Program-made: the position numbers and the translations under genes | Shown: positions 58,276 to 64,000 of the stretch, one piece after another | Layout of the letters: each line of letters begins with the position of its first letter | Numbering within the stretch: the first letter of the stretch is position 1 | Source: an uncultured Clostridia bacterium | GTDB taxonomy: Bacteria > Bacillota > Clostridia > Christensenellales > CAG-314 | NCBI GenBank assembly: GCA_947629985.1 | Contig: CANRFV010000003.1 | Location: 107,082-171,081, forward strand | Reading direction: 5' to 3' | DNA length: 64,000 nt | The notes under the pieces: model-generated | Told to the model about the DNA's origin: nothing | The model's input: only the letters and a program-made list of their open reading frames with translations | Database searches by the model: none

Positions 58276-60420
58276 ATGAACATCAATCAAAAAATAACCG
58301 AAGAACTTAACGTTGCAAAGTGGCAAGTGGACGCCGCCGTCCAATTGATAGACGACGGCAACACCATTCCGTTTATTTCGCGTTACCGCAAGGAGGCGAC
58401 GGGGCAACTTAACGACGAGCAACTGCGCAAACTTGACGAGCGCCTTACGTATTTGCGCAATCTGGACGACAAAAAGGCGCAGGTAATAAAGAGCATAGAC
58501 GAGCAGGGGTTGCTTACCGACGAACTGCGCGAGCAAATAGAACAAGCCGAAACGCAGGTTGCGGTAGACGACTTGTACCGTCCGTACCGCCCCAAACGCC
58601 GCACGCGCGCAACCATTGCCAAGGAGCGCGGCTTGGAAGGGCTGACAAATATCATTTTGCTGCAACTTACCGATACCGATATCGACGTTGTTGCGCAACA
58701 GTACGTAAATGCGGACAAGGGTGTAAACAGCGCGGACGAAGCGATAGAAGGCGCCAAGGACATTATTGCCGAGTTTATTTCGGACAACGCCGCATACCGC
58801 ACCGCCATACGCGACCTTACTTTCCGTTTGGGACAGATAACGTCTGTTGCCAAAAAGCCCGACGTATCCACCGTGTACGACAACTACTACAATTACAGCG
58901 AAGACATTGCCAAAATAAGCGGACACCGCGTGCTGGCGATAAACCGCGGCGAAGCGGAAAAGGTGCTTACGGTAAAGGTAGTTGCGCCCACCGACATAAT
59001 AAACGACTACCTTGTGCGCCACGTTATAACGCGCAACAACGCGCATACCGAACAAATACTAAAAGATACCATTGCCGACAGTTACGCGCGGCTGATAGAA
59101 CCCAGCATTGCAACGGAAATTCGCAACGCATTAACCGACAAGGCGCAGGACGGCGCAATTGCCGTATTCGGCAAAAATCTCGAACAGTTGCTTATGCAAC
59201 CGCCCATTGCGGGGCAGGTGGTATTGGGCTGGGACCCCGCTTTCCGCACGGGGTGCAAACTTGCCGTTGTGGACGCAACGGGCAAAGTGCTTGATACGGC
59301 GGTAATTTTTCCCACCGCGCCCACAACTCCCGAAAAAATTGCCAAAGCCAAACTTACGTTGCAGGCGCTTATCAAAAAGTACGGCGTTACGCTCATTTCG
59401 TTGGGCAACGGCACCGCTTCGCGCGAAAGCGAGCAAATAATAGTTCAACTGTTGCACGAAACGGGGCTGCCCGTACAGTACGTGATCGTAAACGAGGCGG
59501 GCGCAAGCGTGTACTCCGCCAGCAAGTTGGCAACGCAGGAATTTCCGCAATTTGACGTGGGACAGCGCAGCGCGGCAAGCATAGCGCGGCGTTTGCAAGA
59601 TCCGCTTGCCGAATTGGTAAAAATAGACCCCAAGTCTATCGGCGTGGGGCAATATCAGCACGATATGAACCAAAAGAAATTGGGCGAAGCGCTAAGCGGC
59701 GTTGTGGAAGATTGCGTAAACAAAGTGGGCGTAGACCTTAATACCGCAAGCGCGCCGCTGCTTACGTACATTTCCGGCATATCCGCCGCAATTGCCAAAA
59801 ATATTGTTGCCTACCGCGAGCAAAACGGCAAATTTACCAACCGCAAACAGTTGCTTAACGTAGACAAGTTGGGCGAAAAAGCCTACCAGCAATGCGCGGG
59901 ATTTTTGCGCATAAACGGTGGCGACAACGTGCTGGACGCAACGGGCGTTCACCCCGAAAGTTACGCCGCAACGGTGCAATTTATGCAATTGATGAACATC
60001 AAGCCCGAACAAATAGGCAACTTGGCGGGGCTGTCCAAAACAAACATCGATTACCGCAAACTTAGCGACAAATTGGGCGTGGGCGAAATTACCCTGCGCG
60101 ATATAGTTGCCGAATTGGAAAAGCCCGCCCGCGACCCGCGCGAACAAATGCCCAAACCCATATTGCGCAGCGACGTGCTGGAACTGAAAGACCTTAAAGA
60201 AGGAATGATACTTAAAGGCACCGTGCGCAACGTAATAGACTTTGGCGTATTTGTGGATATAGGCGTACATCAGGACGGTTTGGTACACATTTCGCAACTA
60301 TCCGCCACCAAATTTGTAAAACACCCGCTTGAAGTTGTAAAAGTGGGCGACATTGTGGACGTAAAAGTGCTGTCCGTAGACGTAAACAAAAAGCGCATTT
60401 CGCTTACTATGAAAATTTGA
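58276..60420 (+). CDS. tex: Tex-family RNA-binding protein
   Basis: 714 residues. Tex N-terminal domain (from NINQKITEELNVAKWQVDAA, FISRYRKEATGQL), a YqgF-like RNase H fold (GWDPAFRTGCKLAVVD around residue 316), HhH motifs (YISGISAAIAKNIVAYRE) and a C-terminal S1 RNA-binding domain (GMILKGTVRNVIDFGVFVDI). Tex proteins bind nucleic acid and influence transcription. SD GGAGAA. Terminator at 60570-60600. Confidence 0.97.
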   Translation: MNINQKITEELNVAKWQVDAAVQLIDDGNTIPFISRYRKEATGQLNDEQLRKLDERLTYLRNLDDKKAQVIKSIDEQGLLTDELREQIEQAETQVAVDDLYRPYRPKRRTRATIAKERGLEGLTNIILLQLTDTDIDVVAQQYVNADKGVNSADEAIEGAKDIIAEFISDNAAYRTAIRDLTFRLGQITSVAKKPDVSTVYDNYYNYSEDIAKISGHRVLAINRGEAEKVLTVKVVAPTDIINDYLVRHVITRNNAHTEQILKDTIADSYARLIEPSIATEIRNALTDKAQDGAIAVFGKNLEQLLMQPPIAGQVVLGWDPAFRTGCKLAVVDATGKVLDTAVIFPTAPTTPEKIAKAKLTLQALIKKYGVTLISLGNGTASRESEQIIVQLLHETGLPVQYVIVNEAGASVYSASKLATQEFPQFDVGQRSAASIARRLQDPLAELVKIDPKSIGVGQYQHDMNQKKLGEALSGVVEDCVNKVGVDLNTASAPLLTYISGISAAIAKNIVAYREQNGKFTNRKQLLNVDKLGEKAYQQCAGFLRINGGDNVLDATGVHPESYAATVQFMQLMNIKPEQIGNLAGLSKTNIDYRKLSDKLGVGEITLRDIVAELEKPARDPREQMPKPILRSDVLELKDLKEGMILKGTVRNVIDFGVFVDIGVHQDGLVHISQLSATKFVKHPLEVVKVGDIVDVKVLSVDVNKKRISLTMKI

Positions 60421-60569
60421 CGAATAAACTTTGCACGGCGTAAAAATTGCGCGGGGAACAAAAAAAGCGCCGAGCGAAAAGCAGGTGCTGTAAAACAACC
60501 AAAATTACGGGAAAATTTAATATAACGAGAGCAAATTAAACATAGCGACGTCGTGTTGGGTCGCAACGA

Positions 60570-60600
60570 AAAAGGACACATTTTGATTGTGTCCTTTTTT
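60570..60600 (+). terminator. Terminator of tex
   Basis: AAAAGGACACA and TGTGTCCTTTT arms with six or more T residues. Confidence 0.93.
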
Positions 60601-60716
60601 CGTTTCTGCTTTTGGGCGCGCTCGCCACAGTCTTTCGTAACAGGGAAATCCAAAGTATTTTTGCACAAAACAAAAGGGCGCGGTAGTATTGCCGCTCCCT
60701 TCGTTGCTTTATTGTA

Positions 60717-61172
60717 TCATTCACATTGTTTTTTGTGGTTGCCCGCTTTGTTCCACTTGGGGTTCATTTCGGTTATCAGGCGCGTTTCCAAATCGACGTT
60801 TTCTATCGCTAAAACATTATAATTTTGTATGTCGGCTTTAAGTTGTTTAAGTTCATCTTCGGACAATGTTTCGTATTCTCTTTTCAATTTGCAGCAAGAA
60901 TAGTGTTTTGCAAGAGTGCTGTTTGTTTTGTTGCATTTAACTTGCAAGTAAAGGCGTTCTCTAACGCTCTTTTTGTACGATTCTCCTATGTAAAGAATTT
61001 TGTTTTCGTCATCAAATATAATGTATACGCCGTTAAATTCAAAAGCCGAACAGTCATTTTTGCCGTCTTTGAGAAATTGACCGAGTTTACCTTGGGCGGT
61101 TCTTTTGATTTCTATTCCAAACAAATCAGGGTCTTTGTTGTTCAAAATGTCTTTAAGTTCTTGTAATGTCAT
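60717..61172 (-). CDS. GIY-YIG domain protein
   Basis: 151 residues. The GIY-YIG nuclease motif is seen as GVYIIFDDENKILYIGES, with conserved Arg in VRERLY and a C-terminal Glu/Asn (TEMNPKWN). The N-terminal 50 residues are helical. GIY-YIG proteins cleave DNA in repair, restriction or mobility; this stand-alone form is not assigned. ATG at 61172 has AAGGAGAAA. It lies next to an LRR gene and IS element. Confidence 0.85.
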   Translation of the reverse strand: MTLQELKDILNNKDPDLFGIEIKRTAQGKLGQFLKDGKNDCSAFEFNGVYIIFDDENKILYIGESYKKSVRERLYLQVKCNKTNSTLAKHYSCCKLKREYETLSEDELKQLKADIQNYNVLAIENVDLETRLITEMNPKWNKAGNHKKQCE

Positions 61173-61223
61173 TTGTTGTTTCTCCTTTATTTTATTTTTT
61201 AGTTTCAAATTACAATACCATTG

Positions 61224-63357
61224 TTATTTTACGCTGTCGCGCGTAGCGCCCCAGACGACGGGGCAGCGACCAAATTTTCTGTTTAAAACATCCCAATCGG
61301 AATCCCAGCATGACGGTTGTTCGGCCGCTTCGCAATAAATGGTAATGTTGTAGCAACCGAAAAATACCCGCTCACCAATATTCGTAACACTTTTGGGTAT
61401 AAAAATCGACGTAAGACTGCTGCAATTGTAGAAAGCGTTGCCGCCGATACTTGTTACACTGTCGGGTATGATTATTGATGTAAGATTGCTACAACCGTCG
61501 AAAGCGTAACTGCCAATATTTGTTACACTGTCGGGTATTATTATTGACGTAAGATTGCTGCACTCACTGAAAGCGTGTTCGCCTATGCTTTCAATTTTAC
61601 TGTTCTGTTCGAAATTTACCGTAGCCAGATTTGAACCGGAAAAAGCGTTATCGCCGATACTTGTTACACTGTTGGGTATGGTTATCGACGTAAGATTGCT
61701 ACAACCGCCGAAAGCGCAGCCAATACTTTTAAGTTTACTGTTTGCCTCGAAATTTACCGTAACCAGATTTGTACAATCTCTGAAAGCACCATAGTCTATA
61801 CTTATTACACTGTCGGGTATGGTTATTGATGTAAGGCTACTGCAAGCACGGAAAGCGCTATCGCCTATACTTTCAAGTTTGCTGTCCGAGCCAAAATTTA
61901 CAGCAGAAAGATTGTAGCAATTGTAGAAAGTGCTTTCGCTAATACTTGTTACGCTGTCGGGTATTGTTATAGATGTAAGATTTTTACAATAGTAGAAAGC
62001 GCGCTCGCCTATACTTTCAAGTTTGCTGTTTGCGCCGAAATTTACAGTAGCCAGATTTGTGCAATAGTAGAAAGCGCCGTCAATATTGGTTACACTGTCG
62101 GGTATGGTTATTGATGTAAGGCTAGTGCAATTGTAGAAAGCACTATCGCCAATACTTTTAAGGTTGCTGTTATCGGCAAAATTTACTTCTTTCAGATATG
62201 CGCAACCCGAAAATGCGCTTGCGCCAATACTTGTTATACTGTTGGGTATATTTACCGTTACAATACGGCAGTTGGCAAAGGCGTTGTCGCCTATGCTGAC
62301 TACGGGCTGCCCGTTATATGCGGACGGAACGGTTACGTTCAAGTCGCTGTCGGAGTAGACCGTAACGGAATAGCCGCCGTCGCACTGTTCAAAGTTGAAC
62401 TGCGATGTATCGCTCGGATTGTCATTGCCGCTTTGTCCGCCTTGGCTACCGCCCTGACCGCCTTGGTTTCCGCCCTGTCCGCCGCCTTGGCTACCGCCGC
62501 CACCCGGTGTGTCGCCGCCTTGTTGGTTAGCCGTCCAATGAGCGTACAGCGTAACGCTGGCATTTGCAACGTAACTTGCTCCCGCTTTGCCCACAAGTGT
62601 GCCGCCGCCGATACTGTCGTACCAGCCGTCAAGAGTGTACCCCGTGCGAGATACTGTCGGCAAAGTAACGGAATTGCCTTGCGTAACGGTTTGTGCGGGC
62701 GGATTTGTTCCGCCGCTGTAATTGATTGCAAATGTTACCGTAACGTTGTTGGGCGCGGGATCGTCGCCCTGATCGCCGCCGCCCGGGTTATCGCTGCCGC
62801 CTTGTCCACCGCCGGGGGTTGTGCCACCGCCGGGGTTGTCGTTGCCGCCCTGCGCTTTGGTGTAGCCGCAGGTATCGCACACGTTGTCCGTACCGAAGTT
62901 GTGCGCGGCGCGGTCTGCCGTTACATCGTGTCCGCAGGTTGCAACGTGCCAATGTTCGGAGTCGTTACTGCTCCACATAGACGAAAAGGTGTGTTGGTGG
63001 GGAGTAGGCTCATTACCGCCCTTGTCCACCGTCGGGGTTGTCGCTACCGCCTTGGTTGCCGCCCTGCGCCTTGGTGTAGCCGCAGGTATCGCACACGTTG
63101 TCTGTGCCGAAGTTGTGCGCGGCGCGGTCTGCCGTTACGTCGTGTCCGCAAGTTGCCACGTGCCAATGTTCGGAGTCGTTACTGCTCCACATAGACGAAA
63201 ATGTGTGTTGGTGGGGAGTAGGTTCATTACCGCCCTGTCCGCCGTTGGGGTCGTCATTGTTGTGCGAATCGTCGGGCGTGCATGCCGCAACGGTTATTGC
63301 CGCAATTAGCAGTAGTGCAAGTAGCAAAATTACAACAAATTTGCGTGAGTGTTTCAT
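61224..63357 (-). pseudogene. Frameshifted LRR lipoprotein gene with duplicated module
   Basis: Two frames form one ancestral gene. 63013-63357 encodes the signal peptide, lipobox (VAAC) and one HQHTF-to-CGYTKAQGG module, 114 residues in all. 61224-63029 continues in another frame with a second copy of the module, Gly-rich linkers, an InlB-type beta-grasp repeat (GYTLDGWYD, TLYAHWTA), then about 14 LRR_5 repeats. Comparing the two module copies, one extra base near 63022 breaks the frame. The result is a truncated secreted lipoprotein, unless the base is a sequencing or assembly error in repetitive DNA, or is corrected by slippage. Confidence 0.8.
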
Positions 63358-63385
63358 AGTGCGTCTCCTTTTGTAATGTAATAAA

Positions 63386-63412
63386 AATCCGCGTCTTCAA
63401 GGCGCGGTTTTT
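63386..63412 (-). terminator. Terminator just upstream of the LRR leader
   Basis: CCGCG and CGCGG arms with T5 on the minus strand, flowing into the leader word TTATTACATTACAAAAGGAG that also precedes the first LRR gene. Confidence 0.7.
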
Positions 63413-63960
63413 CTCCTAGCCTTCAAGGCTTGGTACTGGCGACCCCGATTTCGGGGTCTTTTTGTTCGCCCAATTGCCTTTGTCTCTCTTACTTACCCGT
63501 AAACGGGTCCTTATACTCTTTAATGCTCTTCTTATCTGCTATCTGGTCTTCTAATTCTTGGTTCCTTATGTAGTTCTGCACCGCCTTTTTGTTTAGACCT
63601 ACGGTCGAAACGTAGTAACCTTCTGACCAGAAGTGTCTGTTGCCATAGTTGTACTTCAAATTCGCATGCTCGTCAAAGATCATTAAACTACTTTTACCTT
63701 TCAAATATCCCATAAAAGATGATACGGATATCTTCGGCGGTATCTTGACGAGCATGTGTATATGATCTGCCATCGCATGCGCTTCTACGATTTCTACTCC
63801 TTTGTATTCGCAAAGTCTCCTTATATATTTACCAATATCCGACCTTAGCTTTGCATATATGGCTTTTCTACGATATTTTGGAGTAAATACGATATGATAC
63901 TGGCAATTCCATTTGGTATGTGCTAATTATCCTTGGGGATTTTTTCGATCCCCAAGATAA
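63413..63960 (-). mobile_element. IS200/IS605-type element
   Basis: It contains the tnpA gene, a subterminal hairpin at 63932-63956 (CTTGGGGAT with ATCCCCAAG) on the side of the gene start, and hairpins AGCC/GGCT (63418-63430) and GACCCCGA/TCGGGGTC (63441-63458) after the gene. These match the imperfect subterminal palindromes of this family. The ends and the target site could not be fixed. No tnpB is seen. Confidence 0.8.
63489..63926 (-). CDS. tnpA: IS200/IS605 transposase TnpA, lacking a normal start
   Basis: The frame encodes the full TnpA core: KWNCQYHIVFTPKYRRK, HUH motif DHIHMLV, SSFMGYLKGKSSLMIF, RHFWSEGYYVSTVG, and catalytic Tyr in NYIRNQ. However an in-frame TAA lies directly before the LAHTKWNC segment, and the first ATG is at MADHIHML (63773), beyond the N-terminal strands. 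A shifted or lost start codon is likely, so the copy may be inactive, or use an unusual start. Confidence 0.85.
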   Translation of the reverse strand, partial: LAHTKWNCQYHIVFTPKYRRKAIYAKLRSDIGKYIRRLCEYKGVEIVEAHAMADHIHMLVKIPPKISVSSFMGYLKGKSSLMIFDEHANLKYNYGNRHFWSEGYYVSTVGLNKKAVQNYIRNQELEDQIADKKSIKEYKDPFTGK

Positions 63961-64000
63961 TTGCACGTTTTTTTGTTACTGCGGTATATTCACCGCACCT

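Overview
The window looks like a chromosomal piece of a spore-forming, Gram-positive member of the Clostridia, probably an uncultured gut lineage. The evidence is sporulation genes (yabP, yabQ, spoIIID), a TPP-controlled ThiT transporter, an L10-leader attenuator, reverse rubrerythrin with a rubredoxin, and BspA-like leucine-rich-repeat lipoproteins. No rRNA, tRNA or CRISPR array was seen. Most intact genes have a good Shine-Dalgarno (SD) site, and many promoters read as close sigma-A matches with 17-bp spacers.

Layout. 1-2.7 kb (minus): partial plsC-like gene, divIC-yabQ-yabP, cysS. 2.9-4.3 kb: an AT-rich divergent pair (membrane protein and XRE regulator) sharing four identical palindromic operators. 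4.5-5.8 kb: serS. 5.8-7.2 kb: non-coding, with a duplicated structured repeat. 7.3-10.7 kb (minus): ppx and thiT, the latter behind a TPP riboswitch and terminator. 10.7-11.3 kb: hairpin array and a third repeat copy. 11.4-15.2 kb (minus): ECF sigma factor, anti-sigma-like protein, VWA lipoprotein, membrane protein. 15.5-20.5 kb: DUF1540, rplI, GNAT, DUF819, flavin reductase, AlkZ-related gene. 20.8-27.0 kb (minus): four pilin-like genes, the first coding for a 1498-residue pilin with GLUG repeats. 27.08-27.27 kb: a predicted invertible promoter next to a tyrosine recombinase (27.3-28.2 kb). 28.8-32.3 kb (minus): rpmG-secE-nusG-rplKAJL. 32.4-35.3 kb: cdd, two PII-like genes and DUF1538. 35.7-38.3 kb: LRR lipoprotein behind twin structured RNA units. 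38.6-52.3 kb (minus): tuf, fusA, rpsG, rpsL, L7Ae-like gene, rpoC, rpoB. 52.8-60.4 kb: rubrerythrin, rubredoxin, spoIIID, DUF2804, Bax inhibitor-1 family, glyS, tex. 60.7-64 kb: GIY-YIG protein, a frameshifted LRR lipoprotein gene, and an IS200/IS605 element.

The most interesting system is at 27.08-27.27 kb. Two 27-bp inverted sites each have a 7-bp crossover-like spacer that is identical between them in inverted orientation. Between them lies a TTGACT-17-TAAAAT promoter. As read here it points away from the pilin operon, toward a terminator hairpin. Flipped, it would drive the pilin operon with an approximately 90-nt leader. A complete tyrosine recombinase gene sits immediately beside it. 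This reads as a phase-variable pilin/adhesin switch in the OFF position. It is an inference from sequence; the inverted form has not been observed.

The second candidate is a pair of approximately 165-nt RNA units at 37.6-38.3 kb. Each has its own TTGACA-17-TACAAT promoter, a long imperfect hairpin of unrelated sequence, and the same terminator stem. The nearer one ends just before the ribosome-binding site of an LRR lipoprotein.
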